Part shown: in pieces, positions 10,483 to 20,138 of the stretch
Position numbering within the stretch: position 1 is the stretch's first letter
Layout: every line of letters begins with the position of its first letter
Source: Lachnospiraceae bacterium KH1T2
GTDB taxonomy: Bacteria; Bacillota; Clostridia; Lachnospirales; Lachnospiraceae
Reading direction: 5' to 3'
NCBI GenBank assembly: GCA_900114405.1
Contig: FOSY01000002.1
Span: 370,804 to 434,803, forward strand
DNA: 64,000 nt
Position numbers and translations under genes: made by a program
The notes under the pieces: model-generated
The model's database searches: none
Seen by the model: the letters and a program-made list of their open reading frames with translations, nothing else
What the model was told of the DNA's origin: nothing

Positions 10483-10553
10483 AAAATGATTTCAAATATA
10501 GCAAGTGTATTTTATACAATTGGTGACATACGGTCTTTGATTGAAATCATTTT
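10483..10553. other. Long inverted repeat in divergent intergenic region
   Basis: Thirteen-base arms AAAATGATTTCAA (10483-10495) and TTGAAATCATTTT (10541-10553) enclose 45 bases. The 346-base gap between the HPr-LDH fusion and the next plus-strand gene contains this palindrome and no other recognisable element. It could be an operator pair or a structured leader; the role is unknown. Confidence 0.4.
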
Positions 10554-10704
10554 ATTTCTCTCACCAACCCGCTCAAGTGTATAAAATCAGATACTTTTGT
10601 GATTGTATGTAAAATAAAACCCACCTATTAAGCAAAATCTGTGATAATAGCTTTTGGTGTATACAATATGCATCATCTTAAAAATACTACCGGAAGGAAA
10701 TGCT

Positions 10705-11022
10705 ATGCTTACAAAAAATGAAGTAATCACAGAAAACGAAAAAAAGGCTCTCGAAAATTCGTGGAAGCGAAAATTAGACTTTATAAAGCCCAAAAAACGC
10801 GGTTCTTTGACCGTTTATTTTATTGCTGAAATTGGTCTCACAAGGTTCTCTGACAGCGAAAAACCTTATTACATCACACGTTTTCACTACGAAGACGAAC
10901 TTGGAAAGCAGATTGGCAAAACTACTTATGGGCGTACCCATACGCAGGACATACATGAGCTAAAAAGAGTAGTTGACTATGCCAATACAGAGTTCAACTA
11001 TAAATTTGCTGCATGCCTATGA
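10705..11022 (+). CDS. Conserved hypothetical protein, 105 aa
   Basis: A small soluble protein with a charged N-terminus (TENEKKALENSWKRK) and a mixed alpha/beta C-terminal part. I do not recognise the family. The start ATG at 10705 is preferred over the in-frame ATG at 10654 because CCGGAAGG lies eight bases upstream. It precedes aspartokinase on the same strand by about 100 bases, without evidence that they are co-transcribed. Confidence 0.6.
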   Translation: MLTKNEVITENEKKALENSWKRKLDFIKPKKRGSLTVYFIAEIGLTRFSDSEKPYYITRFHYEDELGKQIGKTTYGRTHTQDIHELKRVVDYANTEFNYKFAACL

Positions 11023-11125
11023 TTCCCCAACGGAGCACTTATAAGTACAAAACAGATTCTTTTTAATGAAATCAGTCCGACGGCGTTGTATAATGTAGAG
11101 ATAAAAACTTTACAAGAGGACACAT

Positions 11126-12457
11126 ATGAAAACTATAGTCGCAAAGTTCGGCGGCACATCACTAGCCGATGCCGGACAATTCAAAAAAATAAAGGACATT
11201 ATAAATTCTGATCCTTCACGTCGCTTTATAGTTGCCTCCGCTCCGGGAAAACGTTTTGATGACGATATCAAAGTAACCGACATGCTTATATCGTGTTTCA
11301 AAAAAGCTGATAACGGGACAGATTTTGAGGCTGAACTTAAAAGAATTGAAAAACGTTTCCATGATATAATTTCTGAATTAAAAATTTCTTTTCCGCTTAA
11401 TGAAGAATTTGATGTGATACGTAATCACTTAAAAAATGAACCCGACCTTGAATATACAGCAAGCCGCGGAGAATATCTCAATTCAAAGATACTCGCTTCA
11501 TATCTTGGCTTCACCTTTGTAGACCCGATCTGGTGTATCTGCTTTAATGAAGATGGTGTTCTAGATCCTGTGATGACATATCGTGCAATAGGCGCATCTC
11601 TGCATCCGCTAAAAAACGCAGTGATCGCAGGCTTTTACGGCGCTGATTCGACAGGAAGAATACACACCTTCTCAAGAGGCGGATCCGATGTTACAGGAAG
11701 TCTTGCCGCACACGCCATACATGCAGATCTTTATGAAAACTGGACCGATGTTTCAGGACTTATGGCAGCAGATCCGCGTATCATCAAGAATCCAAAATCT
11801 GTTGACTTTTTAAGCTACAGAGAATTACGCACTCTTTCATACATGGGAGCTTCTGTACTTCATACTGATTCTGTACTTTCTGCATCAGAAGCCGGAATAC
11901 CGATCAATATACGAAATACTAACAGCCCGGAGGACAAAGGAACTATGATCGTCAGAAAACTTCCTAAGGGAGAAACAAAATACCCTGTTGTCGGGGTAGC
12001 CGGCAGGAAAGGAATGTCAGTCATTCAGGTCGAGAAAGTCATGGTAAGTGACGGTGCCGGATTCAGCGCCGCCATACTTGATATCCTGAAACGAAGAGAG
12101 CTTCCTTTCGAGCAATGCCTTACAGGGATAGACACAGTAACACTTGTGATCAAAACAGATTTATTACGAGACTGCAGAGATGATCTGCTCGATGAGATCA
12201 AGAAAGAACTCAACCCTGACTTTATAGCTCTTAAAGAAAACATTTCGATGATAGCTGTTGTCGGTGAAAAAGCTACAGAGTCAAGCAATGCAAATATCAA
12301 AGTACTTGATGCTATTTCTAGAGCCGACATAGAGATCAGCACCATAAATCAAGGCGCAGGAAAGCTTAATCTTCTTATCGGCGTTCCAGATGACAAATAC
12401 ACTGATGCCATAAAAGCTATATATTCTACAATAGAAACAAGCAGCTCCGACCTCTAA
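11126..12457 (+). CDS. lysC: Aspartate kinase
   Basis: A 443-residue monofunctional aspartokinase, the first step of lysine, threonine and methionine biosynthesis (aspartate + ATP to aspartyl phosphate). The N-terminal VAKFGGTSLAD motif binds ATP and aspartate. FSRGGSDVTGSLAA is the kinase-core motif. The GVAGRKGMSVIQVEK and ISMIAVVGEKA segments begin the two C-terminal ACT domains, which give feedback control by amino acids. Length and order fit the family. RBS AGAGGA precedes the ATG at 11126. Confidence 0.95.
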   Translation: MKTIVAKFGGTSLADAGQFKKIKDIINSDPSRRFIVASAPGKRFDDDIKVTDMLISCFKKADNGTDFEAELKRIEKRFHDIISELKISFPLNEEFDVIRNHLKNEPDLEYTASRGEYLNSKILASYLGFTFVDPIWCICFNEDGVLDPVMTYRAIGASLHPLKNAVIAGFYGADSTGRIHTFSRGGSDVTGSLAAHAIHADLYENWTDVSGLMAADPRIIKNPKSVDFLSYRELRTLSYMGASVLHTDSVLSASEAGIPINIRNTNSPEDKGTMIVRKLPKGETKYPVVGVAGRKGMSVIQVEKVMVSDGAGFSAAILDILKRRELPFEQCLTGIDTVTLVIKTDLLRDCRDDLLDEIKKELNPDFIALKENISMIAVVGEKATESSNANIKVLDAISRADIEISTINQGAGKLNLLIGVPDDKYTDAIKAIYSTIETSSSDL

Positions 12458-12470
12458 GGCCGGAGCTTTC
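12443..12470 (+). terminator. Intrinsic terminator of aspartokinase gene
   Basis: The hairpin GCTCCG / CGGAGC overlaps the stop codon and is followed by TTTC; it is weak but correctly placed. Confidence 0.55.
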
Positions 12471-12474
12471 AACT

Positions 12475-13170
12475 TTATGCCATATTTTCTACTTTTTTGC
12501 AGATCTTAGGAAAACTCTCATATATTTTTTTCCTTTCAGTCTGCATCATAGCTTTTGCTCTTTGCACAAGCTCATCTATTTCTTTTCCATCCCCAAACGA
12601 ATCACCTATCGCAGCCTTTATAAGCTTATCTTCAGCCAGTACTTCTTTAAATTTCTTTATTCTTTCCTTGTAGATACTTTCAGAAATTTCAGGCATGACT
12701 ATAATAAAATCATCTCCGCCTATGTGAAATAAACTTTCAAATCTGAAATGTATCAGCAAAAGCTCTGCAAAAGTTCTTATATACTGGTCTCCCGCTGCTG
12801 CCCCTTCTCTTGAATTTATATATTTAAGGAGGTTCAGGCTGCAATACGCAACACCTATATCTCTTTGCTTCTTAAACACTTTGCTGGCATCTAAAAATGC
12901 CTGCCTGTCCTGCAAGCCTGTCAGTGAATCAACTGTCAGCCCCATTGGGATTGCTCCGCGCCTTTTCTCATTTTCATCCTCGTCATTATCTTTCGCAATA
13001 TATCCCCATAAAGTACCTGATAAAATTACAAAAAAGATAAAAATGTTAAAGACCATCGCTGCCATCGGAACTTTAGGACTAAACAAAAGGATTCCCATAT
13101 CAGCTAACATCCCTGCAATACACGCCATTAACATTCCCCAAAATAAACCACCCTTGATCTCTTCTTTCAT
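12475..13170 (-). CDS. Membrane GGDEF-domain protein, atypical GGDDF motif
   Basis: A 231-residue protein. Two N-terminal membrane helices are followed by a GGDEF domain starting at LTGLQDRQAF. The catalytic signature reads GGDDF instead of GGDEF/GGEEF, so the metal-binding fourth position is Asp. No RxxD inhibitory site is seen. Cyclase activity is uncertain; the protein could bind GTP or c-di-GMP instead. The start is placed at ATG 13170 because GGAGGA lies five bases upstream, rather than at the in-frame ATG at 13200. It is convergent with aspartokinase. Confidence 0.8.
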   Translation of the reverse strand: MKEEIKGGLFWGMLMACIAGMLADMGILLFSPKVPMAAMVFNIFIFFVILSGTLWGYIAKDNDEDENEKRRGAIPMGLTVDSLTGLQDRQAFLDASKVFKKQRDIGVAYCSLNLLKYINSREGAAAGDQYIRTFAELLLIHFRFESLFHIGGDDFIIVMPEISESIYKERIKKFKEVLAEDKLIKAAIGDSFGDGKEIDELVQRAKAMMQTERKKIYESFPKICKKVENMA

Positions 13171-13361
13171 ACATTCCTCCAGAATCCATTTTGCATACAT
13201 TATACCAGAATTCTTAAATTTTTGTAAAATTTAATCCGACTTTATCGAATTCTCTGCGCAAGCGCGCAATCCGCAGGCTCTTCTTATCTGCGCGCGTCGC
13301 ATCCTATGCATGCAGTGCATTTTTTAACTTATAGGAATTCCAACGGAATTTCTTATACGTT

Positions 13362-13394
13362 AAAAAAAGGACAGTTTTCAACACTGTCCTTTAC
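13362..13394 (-). terminator. Intrinsic terminator downstream of surE
   Basis: The AAAGGACAGT / ACTGTCCTTT hairpin is followed by a T tract on the minus strand. The GC-rich bases from about 13255 to 13320 (repeated GCGC steps) between this and the GGDEF gene hold no recognised feature. Confidence 0.85.
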
Positions 13395-13396
13395 GT

Positions 13397-14122
13397 TTAT
13401 CTGTTTGAAATATTCATTAATCTGCTTATTGATATATATCCGTCCAAAAGTGCCCTGAGATCTGTTCCATCCGGCGCATCTTTCACACATTCATTTGAAA
13501 TAGTAACTCTCGTCCCTCCATCAGAAAGCTTTTCTTCCACATATTTATCGATAAATAAACCGATATCAGCTACTTTTCTTTCCGGCAAAATTCCTCTAAA
13601 ACCTGACATAGTACAGCCTGGGAAGTTTACGTTCCAGATTTGATTAAAGCCAAGCTTATAATTTATCATTGATGAAAGCACCGGGCTCAGATAAAAGTCT
13701 GTAACTTCATGCATCTCATTTGCCGCCTCTGAAAGTGCTATAGCATGAATCCCCATTGACGCTGCTTCCATAGCCGCTCCGACAGTTCCTGAATATTGAA
13801 TGTCAAGACCGCTGTTATATCCATAATTGATTCCAGAAAGAACGATATCCGTTTTCCCCTTAACAATATTTGGTACACCGATACGAACACAATCAGCCGG
13901 TGTGCCTGTCATTTTATAAGCTTCCACTCCATCAACAGGAAAATCAACCTTATAAATGTCAATCGGCTCACGTATTGCTATCTTGTGAGACGTAGCACTG
14001 CGCTGCCCATCAGGAGCTATGACCCAGACTTTACCAAAATTCTTTGCGACTTCAGCAAGCCTTGCCAATCCATTGCTATCAATCCCATCATCATTTGTAA
14101 TTAGAATATTTTTTTCACTCAT
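13397..14122 (-). CDS. surE: 5'-nucleotidase SurE
   Basis: A 241-residue survival protein E, a metal-dependent nucleoside-monophosphate phosphatase active under stress or in stationary phase. The N-terminal ILITNDDGIDSNGL carries the metal-binding Asp pair. APDGQRSATSH, GTPADCVRIG and LSGINYGYNSG complete the active site (metal-binding Ser and Asn). Length matches the family. It is an independent unit with a terminator just downstream. Confidence 0.95.
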   Translation of the reverse strand: MSEKNILITNDDGIDSNGLARLAEVAKNFGKVWVIAPDGQRSATSHKIAIREPIDIYKVDFPVDGVEAYKMTGTPADCVRIGVPNIVKGKTDIVLSGINYGYNSGLDIQYSGTVGAAMEAASMGIHAIALSEAANEMHEVTDFYLSPVLSSMINYKLGFNQIWNVNFPGCTMSGFRGILPERKVADIGLFIDKYVEEKLSDGGTRVTISNECVKDAPDGTDLRALLDGYISISRLMNISNR

Positions 14123-14220
14123 AAACGTAACTCTTCACCTTATCTGAAATAATTAACTAGTCGGTGTCATTGTAACACATATATACAAATTATTGTAGTA
14201 AAGAGAACATTTCGTTATGT

Positions 14221-14256
14221 AAAAAATGGCAGAGACTAAAAAAGTCTCTGCCATTT
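14221..14256 (-). terminator. Intrinsic terminator
   Basis: The AAATGGCAGAGACT / AGTCTCTGCCATTTTTT hairpin ends the fructosidase gene cluster on the minus strand. Confidence 0.85.
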
Positions 14257-14262
14257 ATCCTC

Positions 14263-14589
14263 TTATCCTCTACGAATAACGCCCCACAAGCCATTATGTG
14301 GATCTGCTTCATCAGAGCGAAGCTCATCAATCCTCTCTGCCAGCTCTTCCGAAACTGATATACGGAAACTAAATGCAGCATTATCTCTCATCCATGCCTC
14401 ATCTTTTCCACCAGGCGCAAGCATTTTCATTACATCTTCACGTCTGCTGACCGCTTTATCCCTGACTTCTTCAAGAAATTCAAGCATCTCCTTGTCTCCG
14501 GCATACTTTTCTATCAGGCTCGGAAGCTCATTCTCGATATAGCTGCCAGAAAGCATCACACTGTATCTAAATGTTCGTATCCCCATCAT
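14263..14589 (-). CDS. Hypothetical protein, 108 aa
   Basis: A soluble, acidic, mainly helical protein with a conserved-looking AFSFRISVSEELAERIDEL segment. The family is not recognised. ATG 14589 follows GGAGAG by eight bases. It is 70 bases downstream of the GH32 gene and before the shared terminator, so it may be the last gene of that unit. Confidence 0.55.
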   Translation of the reverse strand: MMGIRTFRYSVMLSGSYIENELPSLIEKYAGDKEMLEFLEEVRDKAVSRREDVMKMLAPGGKDEAWMRDNAAFSFRISVSEELAERIDELRSDEADPHNGLWGVIRRG

Positions 14590-14658
14590 ACACTTTACTC
14601 TCCGTTTTTCAAATTATACATTAACAGTTACTTACATTTTATCACATTATTTAAACAA

Positions 14659-16119
14659 TTAAATAACAAAATTATCTTTTATTGCAGGTTTTAAATTCCA
14701 AATATGGATTTCTGCCTGTGTATTCATCTTAAAATTGTGTTCTGTGTCCAAAGGAAATACCCTTGACGTAAATACAGCGTCGCCGCTATTTACAAAAATC
14801 TCAACAGAACTTCTATCTATATATATTCTCAGATGATCCAGCTTATTGTCAAGCTTTCTTATCCTGATATTTCCATCTTCTTCATTAAAAAGCTGCGTCA
14901 TGCCTGATCTGTTTACTATGAGCACCTTTGTATCATAGTCAAAATGAATGTTTATTCCACCTGAACCATCTTCTTTAGTGAATAGTGATAGATCAAGATC
15001 TTTTTCCTGATTATAAACATTCATCTCACACGCATCAGGTAAAATTCCCGTATCAGGGTCAGCTTCGTCAACTCTAAGCTGCGTAAGCTCCTGCAACGGC
15101 TCCTGTATCAGACGTCTGTTTCTCACCCTGAGTGTTCTTGGAAGCGTGAGACATCCGCTCCACATCTCTTCATCTGTCGGATACTCCGCATCAGGTATTC
15201 CCATCCATGCGATCATTGTAGTCTCAGCCCATGTTCTTCTGCGCGCTGCACATTCTGCTGCATATGAGTCAAAGCCAAAATCAAGCTCGTGGAACTGTCC
15301 TATAGGCTGGAAAACAAGCTTATCCCAGTCCATCGAACCTATCAGATAGCCATTATGATTCTGTGACTGACCTCTGTACTTCAATGTAATATGCTGTGGG
15401 CAAAACATCAAAACATTATATCCGCTCACATTCTGAACTGACGGGCACTCCCACATATCACCAAAATCCATAAATCCCGGAACATTTATCTCGCCCTTAA
15501 ACTTCCAGCCTGAAACAGGATTGTCTGATTCAAATACTATAGCACGTCCCTGCTTTGCGTCATTCTGTGCTCCAAGTACGATCACATATCTGTCTTCTTC
15601 AAGTTTTATTATCTTTGGATCTCTCTGATGCTCTGTGTAGCCCTCCACCGGACCAAAAAGCGGTTCTTTCGACTTATGAACCCTCCAGCTACCTTCAAAA
15701 AGCTCAGCCATGCAGGTATATGGTGTCCTCACCCAGTTTTCATCTCTATGATTTCCGGTATAGTAAAGATAAAGTCTGCCATCCGTAACAAGCGCCGAAC
15801 CTGAGTAAGCACCACGATTATCATACCACTTGTCAGGCGCAACAGCTAATCCGCAATTTTTCCATGTTACAAGGTCTTTTGACGAAACATGATACCAATG
15901 CTTAAGACCATGAACCGGTCCAAACGGAAACCATTGATAAAAAAGATGCCACTCATCATTATAATGCAGGAAACCATTTGGATCATTCAGCAGACCGGTT
16001 ACAGGCTGTATATGATAAGTCTGCCTGTACTTTGATTCACTGATTTTTTTATATAGATCCCTGACTTCATCCGGCGATTCCAGAAATCTATATCTTTCTT
16101 CCCTTGTCCATTCCTTCAT
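14659..16119 (-). CDS. GH32 beta-fructofuranosidase / sucrose-6-phosphate hydrolase
   Basis: A 486-residue glycoside hydrolase family 32 enzyme that splits sucrose, sucrose-6-phosphate or fructans. The nucleophile Asp is in LLNDPNGF, the transition-state-stabilising Asp in QRDPKI and the acid/base Glu in MWECPSV, all at normal spacing. A C-terminal beta-sandwich (from about residue 340) is present. There is no signal peptide, so it acts in the cytoplasm on imported sugar. The upstream neighbour is a His-less HPr-like gene 60 bases away, suggesting a carbon-regulated unit. Two consecutive ATGs follow GGAGG, and the second was chosen for spacing. Confidence 0.92.
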   Translation of the reverse strand: MKEWTREERYRFLESPDEVRDLYKKISESKYRQTYHIQPVTGLLNDPNGFLHYNDEWHLFYQWFPFGPVHGLKHWYHVSSKDLVTWKNCGLAVAPDKWYDNRGAYSGSALVTDGRLYLYYTGNHRDENWVRTPYTCMAELFEGSWRVHKSKEPLFGPVEGYTEHQRDPKIIKLEEDRYVIVLGAQNDAKQGRAIVFESDNPVSGWKFKGEINVPGFMDFGDMWECPSVQNVSGYNVLMFCPQHITLKYRGQSQNHNGYLIGSMDWDKLVFQPIGQFHELDFGFDSYAAECAARRRTWAETTMIAWMGIPDAEYPTDEEMWSGCLTLPRTLRVRNRRLIQEPLQELTQLRVDEADPDTGILPDACEMNVYNQEKDLDLSLFTKEDGSGGINIHFDYDTKVLIVNRSGMTQLFNEEDGNIRIRKLDNKLDHLRIYIDRSSVEIFVNSGDAVFTSRVFPLDTEHNFKMNTQAEIHIWNLKPAIKDNFVI

Positions 16120-16181
16120 CATCAGCCTCCAAAAATTCTGTCTGATACTGTAAAATTTGATGCCTTCCTATAATGTCATTT

Positions 16182-16424
16182 TTAGCAAGTAAGGTTATTT
16201 TTCTCATACAACGACTTAACTTCATTGATTTCGTCGCTGTCACCTATTATAAAAACATCCACTGGCTTCATCAGATCAAGCGACATCAATCCCACGATAG
16301 ATTTGCCATCAATAGAAATTCTTCCATTCACAACATCAATCTCACAATTCGTATTCATATTGATATTTATGAAACGCTTAATGTTATCTTTATTTGAAAG
16401 ATTTAATTTTACCGGCATTGGCAT
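16182..16424 (-). CDS. HPr-like regulatory protein lacking His15
   Basis: An 80-residue HPr-fold protein. The Ser46-equivalent segment IDGKSIVGLMSLDL is intact, but the region where HPr carries HARPA reads MNTNCEID, so the PTS-phosphorylated histidine is missing. This matches the logic of Bacillus Crh, an HPr paralogue that is only serine-phosphorylated and acts with CcpA. It lies between the phosphodiesterase gene (30 bases upstream) and the GH32 gene (60 bases downstream). The start follows AGGAGGG. A paralogue begins at the left window edge. Confidence 0.8.
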   Translation of the reverse strand: MPMPVKLNLSNKDNIKRFININMNTNCEIDVVNGRISIDGKSIVGLMSLDLMKPVDVFIIGDSDEINEVKSLYEKNNLTC

Positions 16425-16453
16425 TATGTCCCTCCTAATTCTAAGCTGAACAA

Positions 16454-19400
16454 CTATTTTATATCACTATCGCTTAAATACAAAAGCCAGGCTACGCAAC
16501 CACTTTCTGAAGTAGGCGCTACTACACACCTTGCATACCTTCCTATTGCTGCATCATAGGCATTTCCATGTACATATTCTCCCTTCGAAGCTCTATAGGC
16601 AAATTCCAATATTTCAGGAGTTGTATATGGAAACTTTTCTAAATAATTACTGTTGATCAGTTCTTCTTCACTGTAGTTTATCAATTCGCAATATTTTCTA
16701 TTTACAAATTTATAAACCATATCAACTGCCTTATTACCGGTTTCATCCAAAATAACATGCATGACAACATATGGCATCGGTATGTCGGCAAACAGATCTA
16801 TCATCATGCGTTCATTCTTCTTAAGAAGCCCAAGCTCATGCTCATTACAATTTTGAAGTTTCTCTCTTACGTCAGAAACTACCTCACTTATTGAATCTGA
16901 ATTTGAGCCATGCGTTATGCCATATTTCACATGAGTGATGCACGAACGCCCTTCAATCTCTTTTACATTCTTTAATAACCTTACAGCATTCAAGATATTA
17001 TCTTCGAGTAAATAATCCTTAGAACATTTTCCAATTACAGCAAACTCGCATGCATACAATCTTGACAATGTAGCTCTCTCGTCTATATTCTGCCGTAATA
17101 TTTCTGCACACTTCCGCATAAACTCTTTAGCAAGTTCATCACCGTAGTCTGCTTTAATATCTCTGTACCCATCAATTCTGATTAGAGCGTATACATAATC
17201 TTCACAATTAGTTCTGTAATTATCGTCAAGAAGTGCGAGTGCATCCTGCATTCCTCGATTATTCATCATTCCTGTGATTGGGTCAATGACGCTATTCCTT
17301 AAGATTCTATCATCTTCTATATCTTTGTCGACATCTATGGCATATCCTACAAGTCCAATTATATCGCCATTTTCATATATAGGGAATTTATTTGCCGTAA
17401 TATAATGTATGACACCATCTACAATATTTTGTCCAGGCGAATTGATTATCAGATTTCCTTTTTCAATGACACTCAATTCGTCATTTTTGAACTGGCTGTC
17501 ATCTATATGCCATCCTAGTTCTTCATCCGTCTTGCCAACAAAATCTTTTTCTGTTTTAAAATCATAATATTCGATAAAGCTGCGACTGCCGCCGACAAAT
17601 CGTCTGTTCTTATCTTTCCAGAAAATCTTTAGATTGCTTTCGTTTACGAAACTTTCCCAAAGTACAGACTTGCTGATCTTTGTTTCATCTTTCTCAGCAT
17701 CTCTTTCTATCATTTTATTTCCTGCGGCTCTTATGCAGACTATATATTTTTCATTTTCATATTTGGAGTATGCAATTACAAGCACTTCTATACTCATATA
17801 CGAGCCATCATCATTCTTAACTCTGTACACATCGCTAAAATAGCCACGTTTAGCATTTAGCAGCCTTTGCTTTATACCTTCACGTGTTACAGAGGCATAC
17901 CATCTTTCATGATCTTCTACATGCAGTCTTCTTATCTTATAATTATCATAAAACTGCTGCAATCCATAAAATACATCATTTTCATTTTCTAAAGGTATGC
18001 TGCTCGATACTATCGTTCTGCAATCATTTACATAATCAACAAGATAAATACTGTCGAAAGCTTCTGCTAACGCCCGAAATACCTGAAGTTTACGTTCTGC
18101 CAATTCTTTCTCGGAATCATAGTAGATCTTATCAAGATTGACAAAAAACATCGTATCCTGACGTGATTGCGCAATAAGCTTAAAACTCACATCAAAATAA
18201 TTTCCTTCATAGTTGAGCGCCATGTGCTCTGCTTCACGACTTGCTACAGCTTTTTTAACCAGATTTAAGAATTTTCTTCCTACTATATTTTTTGAGTTAT
18301 TCAAAAAATCATTCATAGTACTTTCTTTGCTGTAGCCTAGTTTTACCAGGGCGTCCTCAAATTTTAAATTGTTATAAACAATATTGAAATCATCCTCACT
18401 ATAGAGAACAAGCGCAAGCGGTGTATCCGATATAATATCTACACATCCTGTAAGTTTATAGAATTCTGCTGTTTCTCTGGATTCTATCTGGATATTCTGT
18501 TCCCTGATAGTACGCACCGTATCTGCTATAGACTGTGGTTTTCCAAAATAATATCCCTGTATCTTTTCACACCCGACACTTTTCAGGAAATCAAGCTGTT
18601 CTTGTGTCTCAACACCTTCAGCCAAAACATGTATTCCCAGATTTTTTGCCATGTGGACAGTATCTCTTATTATTTTTTTTGATTTCTCATTGAAATTTCT
18701 CAAAAAGATCATATCAATTTTTATTTCATCGAAATCAAATTCTTTTAGAATATTCAATGATGAATATCCGCTTCCAAAGTCATCCATCCAGACTTCAATT
18801 CCTTCGTCATGGAAGCGTTCTATTGCCATTTTCACTACATCATTATCATTTATAAGCGATGTTTCTGTTATTTCAACGCATATATAATTTCTACGCACAT
18901 CGTGACTATCCATCTCAGATATCAAAATCTCTACGGGATCACATACATCGAAATCCGCACGCGAAATATTAACAGAGATAGGTATCACCAGCTCACCTCT
19001 GCTGCTTCTGTTCTGCTGAAGTTCTACTACACGACGTATAACGTAAATATCAAGCTTATATGATAAACCATTTGCTTCCAGTACCGGTATAAATTCTCCC
19101 GGTGAGATCATACCGTATACAGGATCGATCCATCTCGCAAGGGCTTCACAATTACAAAGTTCACCTGTAAGAGCCCTCATGACTGGCTGAGTATAGATCT
19201 TTATCCATCCTTCAGAAATTGCTTTATCTATATTGCTTATGATATATTCAACTTTTTTGGATTTTTCTGCCAGCTTTAAGTCAAACCACACATAGCCAGA
19301 TGCATAAACCTCACCTTTAGATTCTCCAGCCAGCTGAGCTCTATAGCACAGTGTAGTTATTGACAACTCCGGGTCATACTTTACCAGACCTATCCTTAAA

Positions 19401-20137
19401 GGCAGGCTTCGCCCATCATTTATTGTCTTAAATTCATTTATGATACTATCCAGCTTATTTTCTATATTGCTCTCTTCCGAAAAAGCAAAAAAATGATTCT
19501 CTCCAAATCTGGCACAACAGCCATTTCCAAATTTTTTTCTTAAAATATTTGAAAAACCGATCAGAAGCTTATCTCCTTCTGCATAGCCATATCTACCGTT
19601 ATAGCCTTTCATTCCTATGAGATTGAAGGAGATCATGACTGTCTGCCCGCCATCCTTGTAAATATTTGATTGCTTTTCTTCTGCCAATTCAAAAAAGTAT
19701 CCCCTATTAGGCAAATGCGTAAGGCTGTCCAAATGAGCATAAGCCATGATTATAAATACATAAAAAATAGGACCGATATCCGGCTCATTTACATAGTATC
19801 CATAATCTTCAATATATTCTACTTTTCCGCCTTTTGTACGTATCCTAAAATTTATATGATCAAAATTTCCGGGATTATTCCCAATCTGCCTGTTAATGTC
19901 TTTTTCAACATTTTCATAATCATCAGGGTAGACTACCCCCTTAAAACTTCCTCCGGTAATTTCCAAAAATTCATTAAACGTATCGCACTCAAATAGCTTA
20001 AGAACGGCTGTATTGGCATAAAGAATTTCTTCACCCGCATGTGCCCTATATATAAAAAAGCCCACAGGCATCTTATCTAGCCCTCTTAAAATAATATTAT
20101 TTTCAATATTATTTTTATTAAATCCATAGCAATCCAT
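16454..20137 (-). CDS. Large PAS/GGDEF/EAL cyclic-di-GMP phosphodiesterase
   Basis: A roughly 1227-residue soluble signalling protein with the order PAS (about 20-135), degenerate GGDEF (RFGENHF at the active-site position), EAL (about 300-545), PAS-like regions, a second degenerate GGDEF (RLYACEF) and a final PAS. The EAL domain keeps its catalytic set: EALARW, NISR, EITET, MDDFGSGYSS, KID, EGVET and QGYYFGKP. It should therefore hydrolyse c-di-GMP, while both GGDEF domains look inactive and perhaps bind GTP. The start ATG 20137 is chosen because TGAGGT lies six bases upstream. That ribosome site is inside the 220-bp repeat that also occurs at 39804. Confidence 0.9.
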   Translation of the reverse strand: MDCYGFNKNNIENNIILRGLDKMPVGFFIYRAHAGEEILYANTAVLKLFECDTFNEFLEITGGSFKGVVYPDDYENVEKDINRQIGNNPGNFDHINFRIRTKGGKVEYIEDYGYYVNEPDIGPIFYVFIIMAYAHLDSLTHLPNRGYFFELAEEKQSNIYKDGGQTVMISFNLIGMKGYNGRYGYAEGDKLLIGFSNILRKKFGNGCCARFGENHFFAFSEESNIENKLDSIINEFKTINDGRSLPLRIGLVKYDPELSITTLCYRAQLAGESKGEVYASGYVWFDLKLAEKSKKVEYIISNIDKAISEGWIKIYTQPVMRALTGELCNCEALARWIDPVYGMISPGEFIPVLEANGLSYKLDIYVIRRVVELQQNRSSRGELVIPISVNISRADFDVCDPVEILISEMDSHDVRRNYICVEITETSLINDNDVVKMAIERFHDEGIEVWMDDFGSGYSSLNILKEFDFDEIKIDMIFLRNFNEKSKKIIRDTVHMAKNLGIHVLAEGVETQEQLDFLKSVGCEKIQGYYFGKPQSIADTVRTIREQNIQIESRETAEFYKLTGCVDIISDTPLALVLYSEDDFNIVYNNLKFEDALVKLGYSKESTMNDFLNNSKNIVGRKFLNLVKKAVASREAEHMALNYEGNYFDVSFKLIAQSRQDTMFFVNLDKIYYDSEKELAERKLQVFRALAEAFDSIYLVDYVNDCRTIVSSSIPLENENDVFYGLQQFYDNYKIRRLHVEDHERWYASVTREGIKQRLLNAKRGYFSDVYRVKNDDGSYMSIEVLVIAYSKYENEKYIVCIRAAGNKMIERDAEKDETKISKSVLWESFVNESNLKIFWKDKNRRFVGGSRSFIEYYDFKTEKDFVGKTDEELGWHIDDSQFKNDELSVIEKGNLIINSPGQNIVDGVIHYITANKFPIYENGDIIGLVGYAIDVDKDIEDDRILRNSVIDPITGMMNNRGMQDALALLDDNYRTNCEDYVYALIRIDGYRDIKADYGDELAKEFMRKCAEILRQNIDERATLSRLYACEFAVIGKCSKDYLLEDNILNAVRLLKNVKEIEGRSCITHVKYGITHGSNSDSISEVVSDVREKLQNCNEHELGLLKKNERMMIDLFADIPMPYVVMHVILDETGNKAVDMVYKFVNRKYCELINYSEEELINSNYLEKFPYTTPEILEFAYRASKGEYVHGNAYDAAIGRYARCVVAPTSESGCVAWLLYLSDSDIK

Positions 20138-20138
20138 G

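Noticed and set aside
12475..13170. Active diguanylate cyclase call for the membrane GGDEF protein
   Set aside because: The signature is GGDDF rather than GGDEF/GGEEF, so catalytic activity was not asserted.
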